This document shows, in pieces, positions 52,960 to 60,722 of a stretch of DNA of 64,000 nucleotides. This stretch comes from Nonomuraea helvata (GTDB taxonomy: Bacteria > Actinomycetota > Actinomycetes > Streptosporangiales > Streptosporangiaceae), in the NCBI RefSeq assembly GCF_039535785.1, contig NZ_BAAAXV010000009.1, forward strand, positions 1,488,001 to 1,552,000, given 5' to 3'. Position 1 is the stretch's first letter. Every line of letters begins with the position of its first letter. Below the pieces are notes generated by a model. It searched no databases, was not told the origin of the DNA, and saw nothing but the letters and a program-made list of their open reading frames with translations. The position numbers and the translations under genes are program-made.

Positions 52960-53007
52960 TTAGGTTTCACGTGCAACAGTAACGCGCCCTCATCGATCCC
53001 TGGGTTC

Positions 53008-53475
53008 GTGGAAGACTTCGACGAGTTCGTCCGAGCCCGGGGCGACGCGCTCCTCCGGTACGGCTACGTGCTGTCCGGTGATTCCGAGGACGCGGCCGAT
53101 CTCGTACAGGAGGCGCTGGCCCGCCTCGGCGACGCCTGGTCCCGCGTGCGCAACAAGGACGACCCCGAGGGGTACGTTCGCACGACCATGGTCAGGCTGC
53201 ACATCAAGTCGTGGCGCAGGCGGCGCAGGGAGAACCTGGTCGCCGACGTCCCGGAGCACGGCGAGCCCGACCGGTACGGCGACGCCGACCTGTGGTCCGA
53301 ACTCCAGGGGTTGCCCCGCAAGCAGCGGGCCGTACTCGTGCTGCGTTACTACGAGGACCTGTCGGACCAGGAGATCGCCGACATCCTCGGCATCTCCCGT
53401 GGAACCGTACGCAGCCAGGCGGCCCGTGCCCTGGACAAGCTCCGCATCAAGCGAGTGCTGCAGGAGGCACGATGA
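53008..53475 (+). CDS. SigE-family RNA polymerase sigma factor
   Basis: 155 aa with a GTG start. Region 2 FDEFVRARGDALLRYGYVLSGDSEDAADLVQEAL; region 4 LPRKQRAVLVLRYYEDLSDQEIADILGISRGTVRSQAARALDKL. It overlaps the following membrane protein by ATGA, the standard arrangement for a sigma factor and its partner or anti-sigma protein. Confidence 0.87.
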   Translation: MEDFDEFVRARGDALLRYGYVLSGDSEDAADLVQEALARLGDAWSRVRNKDDPEGYVRTTMVRLHIKSWRRRRRENLVADVPEHGEPDRYGDADLWSELQGLPRKQRAVLVLRYYEDLSDQEIADILGISRGTVRSQAARALDKLRIKRVLQEAR

Positions 53476-54689
53476 GAGGCGAACAGGACCTGATCCGGAC
53501 CCTGCGGACGGCCGCGGACCGGGTGGAGCGGCTCGATCTCGTGGCGGGAGTGGCCGCGCGGCGGCGCGTACGCCGTACCAGGCAGCGGATGCGGGTGCTG
53601 CTCGCGGCGGCTGCGGTGGTGGCGGTGGCGGGCGGGACGACGGCGGCGCTGTCCGGCGAGAACCAGAGGGCACAACCGGCCGTGACGCCTTCGGCGCCGC
53701 GGTACACGTCCGCCGCCGCGCTGTGGCCGAACGCCGTCGCCAAAGTGCCGGCGAGAACCGCCGAGGGGTGGAAGATCCACCCGGTGACCGCGCTGAGCGC
53801 CACCGAGGTGCTGATGCTCGCGCCCGCACAGGCCCTGGGCCAGCCCTCGCGGCTGGAGGTCTACGACATGGCGCGCAAGACGACTCGCGTGCTCGGCCAG
53901 GTCCCCGGGATCAAGAAGATGACCGCCCCGGCGGGCCTGGCGGTGGGCTCTCGGTACTTCGCCTGGTACGGCCCCAGGTTCGGCAAGCCCACGCACTTCT
54001 GGATCATGCCGCGCTCGGGCGGCACGGCCGTGCATGTCGCGCAGACCACCGCGAACGTGGACAGCGTCGGCCTCACGGAGGACTCCCTCGTCTGGTCGCT
54101 CCAGGACAGTGGCGGCGTCTACCGGGTTCCGCTGACCGGCGGAGCTCCGTCGCGGCTGACCGGCAGCGACGGGCTCCACCTGATCGCCTGGCCCTGGGCG
54201 GCCGGCTACGACAGCGATGCGCCGACCAGAAACCACAACCGGATTGTCAATCTGGAAACCAGACAGTCCTTCGACGTGCGAGTGCCGAAGAAGGCCCGGC
54301 TCACGCAGTGCACGTCCCAGTGGTGCACCGGTGAGCTGAAGGGCCGAATGTTCGTGCAGCGCGCGGACGGGGCCGGGCGGAAGATCCTGCCGGCCGAGCT
54401 GAAGCCGTATTCGCCGCGCCTGCTGGTGGGAGACCGGTATGCGCTCGCCTGGCTGGGCGAGGACAGGGCCCCACTCGACGTGCTGTACGACATGTCCACC
54501 GGGGCGATGGCAGGGCTCGGCGAGCGACTTCCCGGCACGCAGGTCACGCCCGTGACGGACGGCCTCCTGACATCTGCCCCCTCCACGACCCTCTTCTGGA
54601 ATCAGGACGCGCCACCGCGCGAGAGCGGGAAGTCACCCTGGGACGCCAAGGAGTGGACCGTCCTGAACCTCCTTGCCGTCAGACGATGA
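53472..54689 (+). CDS. Single-pass membrane protein, possible sigma-factor partner
   Basis: 405 aa. A short basic cytoplasmic N-terminus (about 1-40, RRRVRRTRQRMR) is followed by one membrane helix (about 42-60) and a large extracytoplasmic beta-propeller-like region (repeats such as SRYFAWYGPRFG, EDSLVWSLQDS). No zinc anti-sigma HxxxCxxC motif is seen. Gene overlap with the sigma factor suggests it modulates or is controlled by it. Its 3' end overlaps the convergent gene by 11 bp. Confidence 0.72.
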   Translation: MRGEQDLIRTLRTAADRVERLDLVAGVAARRRVRRTRQRMRVLLAAAAVVAVAGGTTAALSGENQRAQPAVTPSAPRYTSAAALWPNAVAKVPARTAEGWKIHPVTALSATEVLMLAPAQALGQPSRLEVYDMARKTTRVLGQVPGIKKMTAPAGLAVGSRYFAWYGPRFGKPTHFWIMPRSGGTAVHVAQTTANVDSVGLTEDSLVWSLQDSGGVYRVPLTGGAPSRLTGSDGLHLIAWPWAAGYDSDAPTRNHNRIVNLETRQSFDVRVPKKARLTQCTSQWCTGELKGRMFVQRADGAGRKILPAELKPYSPRLLVGDRYALAWLGEDRAPLDVLYDMSTGAMAGLGERLPGTQVTPVTDGLLTSAPSTTLFWNQDAPPRESGKSPWDAKEWTVLNLLAVRR

Positions 54690-54942
54690 TCGCCACGACC
54701 GCCACGACGGCGATGAGCCCGAGGTAGGCCAGGACGAGCCGGGTGTCCCTGAGCAGGCACTTGCTCCGGGTCAGCCCGGCTCGCCGCGCCTTCCAGTAAC
54801 CGGCGAACCCCAACGCCGCGAACCCCAGCACCGCCCACGGCCCGAGCAGCCAGGCCAGCAGCGCGACGGTCGCGTACACGCACAACCGGAGCGGATCGTA
54901 CGGCGGGCCGCCGGTGGCCGGAGTGGATCGTGGCGCCGTCAC
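54679..54942 (-). CDS. Small membrane protein in the Lgt/radical-SAM operon
   Basis: 87 aa from the GTG at 54942 (GTGA overlap with the radical SAM stop). Two hydrophobic stretches (about 20-42 and 66-86) flank a basic loop (KARRAGLTRSKCLLRD). No family recognised. The overlap argues for a shared process with the upstream two genes. Confidence 0.65.
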   Translation of the reverse strand: MTAPRSTPATGGPPYDPLRLCVYATVALLAWLLGPWAVLGFAALGFAGYWKARRAGLTRSKCLLRDTRLVLAYLGLIAVVAVVAIIV

Positions 54943-56441
54943 GACGCCACCACCGACAGCCGCTGCCTGGAGAGCTGCGGCCAGGCCTGCACGGCGCAGA
55001 ACGGCGCGCACTGGTCCTGTTCGGCCCGCGTCCCCACGTGCACGCAGCACTGCGTGAGCCGCTCCTCGATCATGGTCGAGATGTCCATGAACGGCTTGAC
55101 CGTGATGCGCACCACCCGCTCCCCCAGCATCCTGCGCAGCTTCTTCCGCCTGACCGTCAGGGCGAGCAGGGTGGACATGCCGAGGTCGCAGTTCTCGCAG
55201 ATGGTCCGCCACACGTCGCCGATCTGGGGATGCGACAGCGACGACTGCTCCGACAGCAGGCCGAGCAGGGACTCCTGTACGGCCAGGCGCAGCTCGCGCG
55301 GGAGCTCGGTGTCGGCGATGCGGTTGGAGACCAGGCCGAGGTTCTCCTTGAGCCGGTCGTGCCCGATCAGCGCCGTGAGCGAGCGCCACCTGCTGGAGTC
55401 GTCGCGGAGGAGGTAGCCGACCGAGCAGCAGTGCGGGTGGGAGCAGGGCAGGGCGGTCAGGTCGCGCCAGGTCACCAGGCCTTCGGTCTGGGGGCCGAGG
55501 CGCTTGAGCACGCCGGTGTGGGTGAGCCTGTCCATGGGGTCGATGGCAGCCGATCTGCCCGACGCGAACTGGGGCTGGATCGACACTCCTCCGACGTACG
55601 GGGTGTCGAGGGCGAGCCGTACGACCTCGCCGATCTCACCGTCGTTGACCCCCAGCGCGACGGTCATGACCAGCGTCGTGAAGATCTCACGCTCGGACAG
55701 CCTGCTGATCGCCTCGGCCTTGATACGGGTGAGGTCGCCTCCTCGGTGGTGCTTCGAGGCCTCGGCCGACGGGCCGTCGTACTGGAGGTAGATCTCCACT
55801 CGCTCCCTGTGCTCCGTGAGGAGGTCGAGGAGGGAGTCGTCCCTGGCTATGAGCACGCCGTTGGTATTGATCAGGATGCGGGTGATCGGCCGTGCTTCGA
55901 GCTCGGTGAGGAGGGCCTTGAGCTCGGGGTGGAGCGTGGGCTCGCCGCCGCTCAGCATGAGGACGTCGAGCTTGCCGTTCTCCCTTTCGAGGCGCTGGTC
56001 GACGTTCGCGAGGACGTCGCGTACGGGGACGATGCCGGTCAGGTCAGGGGAGCTGTCGGCGAAGCAGGTGGGGCAGCGTAGGTTGCAGGCTTCGGCGATG
56101 TCCTCCAGGAGGATGCAGGTGTGCTGGGTCTGCATCTCGGGGAGGCCGTGGAGGTAGGCGGAGGGAATCGGACGGAAGTTCCCGGAAATATCGGGTACGT
56201 GCTGCTTCGTCGGGGCGGTCCACTCTTCGAGATATTTCAGAATTTCTGGGTCTTCGTCGTACAACGTGCTGATCAGGCCGTGCTCGCGGCAGCCGCGCTC
56301 CAACCACACCTTGCCGTCGCGCTCGGCCAGATAGCCGCTCAGCCGTTCGACCTTGTCGAGGTCCTGGCCGTGGCAGTGCGGGCAGAACGCGTTGACGTAC
56401 CTGTGGATGCGGTCGCCCCGCAGACCCATGCCTGCGCTCAT
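54939..56441 (-). CDS. Radical SAM protein related to the tetraether-lipid-synthase-like group
   Basis: 500 aa from the ATG at 56441 (ATGA overlap with the Lgt-like stop). An N-terminal zinc-like site (CPHC at 20-23, C51) precedes the radical SAM CxxxCxxC (C119, C123, C126, in ACNLRCPTC). LSGGEPTLHPE follows, and a Cys-rich C-terminus (CSHPHCC, CENC, QCC, FC) could bind extra clusters. This N-terminal plus SAM layout resembles the MJ0619/Tes-type enzymes that join lipid tails. With Lgt as neighbour, a lipid substrate is plausible, but this is inference. Confidence 0.75.
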   Translation of the reverse strand: MSAGMGLRGDRIHRYVNAFCPHCHGQDLDKVERLSGYLAERDGKVWLERGCREHGLISTLYDEDPEILKYLEEWTAPTKQHVPDISGNFRPIPSAYLHGLPEMQTQHTCILLEDIAEACNLRCPTCFADSSPDLTGIVPVRDVLANVDQRLERENGKLDVLMLSGGEPTLHPELKALLTELEARPITRILINTNGVLIARDDSLLDLLTEHRERVEIYLQYDGPSAEASKHHRGGDLTRIKAEAISRLSEREIFTTLVMTVALGVNDGEIGEVVRLALDTPYVGGVSIQPQFASGRSAAIDPMDRLTHTGVLKRLGPQTEGLVTWRDLTALPCSHPHCCSVGYLLRDDSSRWRSLTALIGHDRLKENLGLVSNRIADTELPRELRLAVQESLLGLLSEQSSLSHPQIGDVWRTICENCDLGMSTLLALTVRRKKLRRMLGERVVRITVKPFMDISTMIEERLTQCCVHVGTRAEQDQCAPFCAVQAWPQLSRQRLSVVAS

Positions 56442-57178
56442 GTCATGACCTTTCGCTCGAAAAGGGGATCGTAGTAGCCGCGCCGCCAGCCGTACCCGAG
56501 CCTGAGGGCGAGCAGCAGCAGGCTCGGGATCAGGAACCACTGGGGCCTGGTCAGGTCGAGCCAGACCGTCTCGTTCGCCCTGGTGAACTCGACGAGGAAG
56601 CGGAAGGCGGCGTACGCGGCCAGGTAGAGCGTGAACAGCTCGCCCGGCTGGGTCAGCCGCTTGCGCGCCCACAGGAGCGCGGCGAACGCCGCCAGCTGGA
56701 AGATGATCTCGTAGACGAACGACGGGTGCATGGCCTGGCCGGTGAGGCAGCCGGGGCACTCGGGGGTGGTCGGGGGCGCGTGCACTCCCCACGGCAGATC
56801 GGTCGGCCTGCCCGGCGCCTCCGTCAGGTGGCAGCCGATCCGGCCGACCGCCATGCCGAGCGCCACGGCCGGGGCGAACAGGTCGCCGGTCCGCTCCTTG
56901 TAGCCGATGATCCTCTTGGCTATCAGCACGCCCACGTACGCGCCGGTCAGGCCGCCGAGGATGCTGCGGGAGCCGTACAGCCAGAGGTCCTGCGGGTCGA
57001 GCGTCTCGAGCCAGCCCGCCAGCCGCATCCCGATCGCTCCCCCGACCAGGGCGCCGGCGACCGCCGTCAGCGACTGCTCGTTGAGCGCGCCTCTCGTCCT
57101 CGCCTCCCGTACGAAGACGACGGAGGCCACGAGCACGCCGAGACCGACGAAGATCTCGTGGTAGGGCATGTCAGCCAT
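56438..57178 (-). CDS. Prolipoprotein diacylglyceryl transferase (Lgt)-like membrane protein
   Basis: 246 aa from the ATG at 57178 (an ATG at 57169 also fits). About seven helices. The Lgt-type block GRIGCHLTEAPGRPTDLPWGVH (usual form GRIGNFxNxE) and MHPSFVYEI are present, with FLVEFTRANE near the end. Lgt transfers diacylglycerol to lipoprotein cysteines, but the changed signature (Cys-His for Asn-Phe) and the radical SAM neighbour suggest a specialised paralog. Overlaps both neighbours. Confidence 0.75.
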   Translation of the reverse strand: MADMPYHEIFVGLGVLVASVVFVREARTRGALNEQSLTAVAGALVGGAIGMRLAGWLETLDPQDLWLYGSRSILGGLTGAYVGVLIAKRIIGYKERTGDLFAPAVALGMAVGRIGCHLTEAPGRPTDLPWGVHAPPTTPECPGCLTGQAMHPSFVYEIIFQLAAFAALLWARKRLTQPGELFTLYLAAYAAFRFLVEFTRANETVWLDLTRPQWFLIPSLLLLALRLGYGWRRGYYDPLFERKVMT

Positions 57179-57755
57179 ACAGACCCGGGTTGAGCCCTGT
57201 GCAGTAGCCGGCGGACACGATGGACCAGAGTGCCCACCCGATCATGAGGCCGAGGCCGATGCCCTTGGTCCACGGCTGCCTGCGTACGAAGAGCAGGCCG
57301 CTGCCCGCGCCGAGGCCGATGAGGGCGAGCAGGACCGTGCCGGTGATCAGATAAGGGGTGGAGCCGGCGCCCTCGGAGAACGCGGTGATGAACACGAGGA
57401 AGCCGATGACGACGTTGAGGACGCTGTAGATGGCCAGGCCGGCGAAGATCAACGCGATCAGCACGCCGGTGGAAGTGCCCGTGGACGGAGGCGGCGGGCC
57501 GTAGGGCGGCTGGCCGTACTGGGGCTGCTGGCCGTGCTGGGGCGGCATCTGAGGCGGTGGGCCTTGGGATGGTGGGCCCTGAGGCGGCGGCATCTCAGAC
57601 AGCGGCACCTGAGGCGGCGGCACTTGAGATGGCGGCATCTGAGGTCGCGGCATCTGAGATGGCGGCACCCAACCCGGCTGCCCCGCCTGCCCTTCAGACG
57701 AGCCTTCCTGAGGCGGTGTGGGCTCTTCTGGCGGCGGGGGCGGCGGTGTGCTCAC
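57171..57755 (-). CDS. Membrane protein with Pro/Gln-rich repeat N-terminus
   Basis: 194 aa. Residues 1-90 are a disordered Pro-rich tract with 7-residue units such as PPSQMPR, PQMPPSQ and VPPPQVP, presumably cytoplasmic. Three membrane helices follow (about 95-118, 130-152 and 165-185). No family recognised beyond the DUF4190-like layout. Its stop overlaps the Lgt-like start, so it may be the first gene of that operon. Confidence 0.7.
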   Translation of the reverse strand: MSTPPPPPPEEPTPPQEGSSEGQAGQPGWVPPSQMPRPQMPPSQVPPPQVPLSEMPPPQGPPSQGPPPQMPPQHGQQPQYGQPPYGPPPPSTGTSTGVLIALIFAGLAIYSVLNVVIGFLVFITAFSEGAGSTPYLITGTVLLALIGLGAGSGLLFVRRQPWTKGIGLGLMIGWALWSIVSAGYCTGLNPGLYG

Positions 57756-57765
57756 AACGCCCAGA

Positions 57766-58407
57766 CTAAGCCTCCAGGCCCCTTTCGCCCGAGTAGTAAA
57801 TCGCCGCCTGCACCCGGCTCTTCAACCCCAGCTTGTTCAGCACCCGACTGACATGCGTCTTCGTGGTGGCCTCCGCCATATCCAGCTCTCTGGCGATTTC
57901 AGCGTTGGACAGCCCTCTCCCGATGCACGCCAGCACCTCCCGTTCCCGGGGCGTCAAGCTCCCTGGATCGGCCGCAGGCTCCCTGCGCGGCTCCTGACCG
58001 GCGAAGGCCGAGATCAATTTCCGGGTGACCCCGGGAGAGATCAGCCCGTCGCCGCGCGCCACCAACCGCACGGCCTCGACCAGCGAGTCGGCGTCCGTGT
58101 TCTTCAACAAGAATCCGGCGGCTCCCGCCCGGAGCGCTCCGAAAACATATTCATCGAGGTCGAACGTGGTGAGGATCAGCACATCACTGATGCCCGCCAG
58201 CTCCCGGGTGGCGGAGATGCCGTCGAGCCGTGGCATGCGTACATCCATCAACACCACGTCGGGTCGCATCTCCCGGGCCATGGCCACGGCCTGCTCTCCA
58301 TCCCCGGCCTCGCCGACCACCTCGACATCGCGGACGCCGTCCAGAATCAGCACGATCCCCGCGCGGACAGCCGCATGATCGTCAGCCACCAACACCTTGA
58401 TGGTCAT
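57766..58407 (-). CDS. NarL/LuxR-type response regulator
   Basis: 213 aa from the ATG at 58407. The receiver domain has phospho-acceptor D55 in VVLMDVRMPRLDG. The LuxR helix-turn-helix (about 145-205) reads LTPREREVLACIGRGLSNAEIARELDMAEATTKTHVSRVLNKL. It starts 4 bp after the kinase stop, so they form a pair. Confidence 0.92.
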   Translation of the reverse strand: MTIKVLVADDHAAVRAGIVLILDGVRDVEVVGEAGDGEQAVAMAREMRPDVVLMDVRMPRLDGISATRELAGISDVLILTTFDLDEYVFGALRAGAAGFLLKNTDADSLVEAVRLVARGDGLISPGVTRKLISAFAGQEPRREPAADPGSLTPREREVLACIGRGLSNAEIARELDMAEATTKTHVSRVLNKLGLKSRVQAAIYYSGERGLEA

Positions 58408-58411
58408 CACC

Positions 58412-59650
58412 TCACGCCTCCTCCGCCCGTACTTCCAGAACGGATGGGACGGGTTCCCCATGAGAACCCGCACCGAATCGGAACAGCACGGCCAGTTCGT
58501 CGACAGCGGGTGAACCTTGATCGTCGACAAGGGGGAGGGCTGCCTCCACCCGCCACACATCGCCCTCCCCCGACAACCCAGCCTCGAAAGAACCGCCGAC
58601 CAGCAAGGCCCGCTCCCGCATCCCGATCACCCCGGCCCCGGCACCGGGCAACCGCTCCCCACGCCGGCCGACCGCGTTCTCGACACTCACCAGGACCCGC
58701 CCCGCCTCGTACGAGATGAGGGCCTGAACAGGCGAGCCGCCATGCTTGAGCGCGTTGGTGAGAGCCTCCTGCACGATCCGGTATCCGGCCAGATCAACAG
58801 GGGCCGGCAGTTCCCGAACCTCCCCCTGAACCCGCAATCCGACGACCAACCCGGCCCGCGCCACCCTCTCCACCAGTGTTCCCGCATCGGCCAGCCGCGG
58901 CCGAGTGGCTTCCGCGAAATCGTCCCCGTCCTGACGCAGCAGCCCGATCATGGCTCGCATCTCGGCCAGCCCCTTCACGCTGTTCTCCCGTACGGACTCC
59001 ATGACTCTCCGGACCGTGGCCGAATCCAGGTCCTTACGGGAAAGCGCGGCGGTGGACTGAATGGCGATGGCGCTGAAATGGTTGGCGATCATGTCGTGCA
59101 ACTCCCGCGCCATCCGCGTGCGCTCGGCCGCGACCGCCGCCTGCCGATCGAGCTCGGCCAGATGAGCCACCTGCTCGGCGCGTACCCGCTCGGCCGCCGC
59201 CCGATCCCGCTGCTCCCGCAGCACGATCGCGGTGGTGACAGGAGTGACCAGCACCAGCCCCGCCTGCACTCCCATGACGGCGAGCATCCACCAGTTCTCG
59301 GCCAGGAACACGGCCACGGCCCCGGCCCCCACCGCGAGCGCAGCGGCGATGAAGAGCAACCACCGGGCGAACCGCGCCGGCCCGTAAAGCGCGGCGGCGT
59401 AAAGGTTGTCAGTGAAAACCAGGACCGTCGCCAAGGACGGCCCCACGACGGCGTCGATGGCGACCGCGACAACCCCCAGCGCCAGCGAGGCCAGCGGCAC
59501 CCGCTGCCGCACCAGGATCCCGGCACAGGAGATCGCCAGCGGCACACACAGGACCCAGGTGGGCACCCCACGTTCCAGAGCCGTCCCGCCCGCGATGAGC
59601 ACCACGCCCACCGCGAAGGCGGCCCCGGCTCCCAGCGCCTCCTGCTTCAT
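58412..59650 (-). CDS. Sensor histidine kinase (HisKA_3 type)
   Basis: 412 aa from the ATG at 59650 (an ATG at 59659 also possible). Five to six N-terminal helices (about 5-165), then the dimerisation box ARELHDMIANHFSAIAIQ with phospho-His, and an ATPase domain (VQEALTNALKHG, N-box; GVIGMRERALLVGGSF). Partner of the adjacent NarL-type regulator. The 5' leader contains a perfect 14 bp inverted repeat. Confidence 0.9.
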   Translation of the reverse strand: MKQEALGAGAAFAVGVVLIAGGTALERGVPTWVLCVPLAISCAGILVRQRVPLASLALGVVAVAIDAVVGPSLATVLVFTDNLYAAALYGPARFARWLLFIAAALAVGAGAVAVFLAENWWMLAVMGVQAGLVLVTPVTTAIVLREQRDRAAAERVRAEQVAHLAELDRQAAVAAERTRMARELHDMIANHFSAIAIQSTAALSRKDLDSATVRRVMESVRENSVKGLAEMRAMIGLLRQDGDDFAEATRPRLADAGTLVERVARAGLVVGLRVQGEVRELPAPVDLAGYRIVQEALTNALKHGGSPVQALISYEAGRVLVSVENAVGRRGERLPGAGAGVIGMRERALLVGGSFEAGLSGEGDVWRVEAALPLVDDQGSPAVDELAVLFRFGAGSHGEPVPSVLEVRAEEA

Positions 59651-59699
59651 GCCCCCCATCTCACCACCCCGCGCGGCCACTTCCCTCCTGCGAGGGACC

Positions 59700-59735
59700 G
59701 GCCTGTGGATACACCCTTCGATGTATCCACAGGCC
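59700..59735. promoter_or_regulatory. Perfect inverted repeat upstream of the kinase
   Basis: GGCCTGTGGATACA (59700-59713) and TGTATCCACAGGCC (59722-59735) around 8 nt, 50 bp from the kinase start. Either an autoregulatory operator of the two-component system or an RNA hairpin. Confidence 0.65.
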
Positions 59736-59940
59736 ACCGGCTCCGGACCCGCCACGCCCTGCGCTCTCCCTCACACCAGCACCCACATCCTCCGCCGACT
59801 CCACATCCGACCTGCCCAGGACGCCCCTGACCGCTGGTACCCGGACCTTCGGCCACGCGGGCGAGGGGCGGATGAGCCCATGATTGGCTTATCTGGGTCG
59901 AGGCACTCCCCAGAACCCGCTATGCTTGCTTACGCAGCGA

Positions 59941-60013
59941 GCGGCCGTAGCTCAATGGATAGAGCATCTGACTACGGATCAGAAGGTTGGGGTTTCGAGT
60001 ACCTCCGGCCGCG
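59941..60013 (+). tRNA. tRNA-Arg (anticodon ACG)
   Basis: 73 nt. Acceptor GCGGCCG/CGGCCGC, D-arm with TAGCTCAATGGATAGAGCA, anticodon loop CTACGGA, and T-arm GGGGTTTCGAGTACCTC with one G-T pair. CCA not encoded. Confidence 0.92.
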
Positions 60014-60023
60014 CACAGCACGA

Positions 60024-60060
60024 AAGGCCCGCCACCAGAGAGAGTCTGGGAGCGGGCCTT
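60024..60060 (+). terminator. Terminator after tRNA-Arg
   Basis: AAGGCCCGC (60024-60032) and GCGGGCCTT (60052-60060). Beyond it, 60061-60311 holds no gene I can support. Confidence 0.8.
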
Positions 60061-60311
60061 AGTGTTTGCCAGGACAATCTCAGGATCTTGCTAACACCTT
60101 TGCCAACAGGGTGACTCCGCTGTTCGCCGGGGACTTCGCCCGTACCCTGAGCATGTTCGCGCCCCGTGACCAGCGCACATCGGGGACGCGCGTCGGGCGA
60201 CCCCCAGCACGTCATCGAACTCCTCGTCGATGATGTCGACATCGGCAAGTCCGCACCGACGTCCCAGTCGAGCGACGGAGCCGCCGTCGCACGAGACGAA
60301 AGCTGACAGCC

Positions 60312-60704
60312 ATGAAGTACGTGATCCTGATCCACTCCAATCCGCAGCCGTGGGGGCACCCCACCAGCGACTACCTTGCTGCCCACCAGGAGCTGCCCGA
60401 CGACGTGCGCAAGCGGCTGAACGCCGAGTTCGAGCAGGTGATGTCCGACCTGCAGGCCAACGGCGAACTGGTCGGCGGAGAGGCGCTCGGCGATCCCGCG
60501 GCCGCACGACTGTACCGGTGGCAGGACGGCTCCCCGCTGACGAGCGACGGCCCATACTCGGAGGCCAAGGAGCATCTAGCCGGGTTCTTCCTCATCGATG
60601 TCGAGAGCCAGGCCCGCGCGGAAGAGGTCGCCGCGAAGTTCGCCGGCCCAGGAGAGACGGTGGAGCTGCGGCCGACGATGTGGCCAGGCGGCGACGACCA
60701 ATAG
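60312..60704 (+). CDS. DGPF/YCII-domain protein
   Basis: 130 aa. MKYVILIHSNPQPWG, LTSDGPYSEAKEHLAGFFLIDV and ETVELRPTMWPGGDD are the DGPF (YCII-like) signature. Such genes precede a particular class of ECF sigma factors (ECF42 type), as here: the next gene starts 18 bp on. Function unknown; possibly a small-molecule sensor or enzyme. Confidence 0.88.
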   Translation: MKYVILIHSNPQPWGHPTSDYLAAHQELPDDVRKRLNAEFEQVMSDLQANGELVGGEALGDPAAARLYRWQDGSPLTSDGPYSEAKEHLAGFFLIDVESQARAEEVAAKFAGPGETVELRPTMWPGGDDQ

Positions 60705-60722
60705 CGATCGCACGCAGATCGT

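Noticed and set aside
57540..57700. GGCGGCATCTGAG-like tandem repeats
   Set aside because: They are codons for the Pro/Gln/Met-rich N-terminus of the membrane protein at 57171-57755, not a separate repeat element.
60061..60311. Possible att site or integrase tail of an element at tRNA-Arg
   Set aside because: There is a normal terminator, but I could find no second copy of the tRNA 3' end and no integrase nearby.
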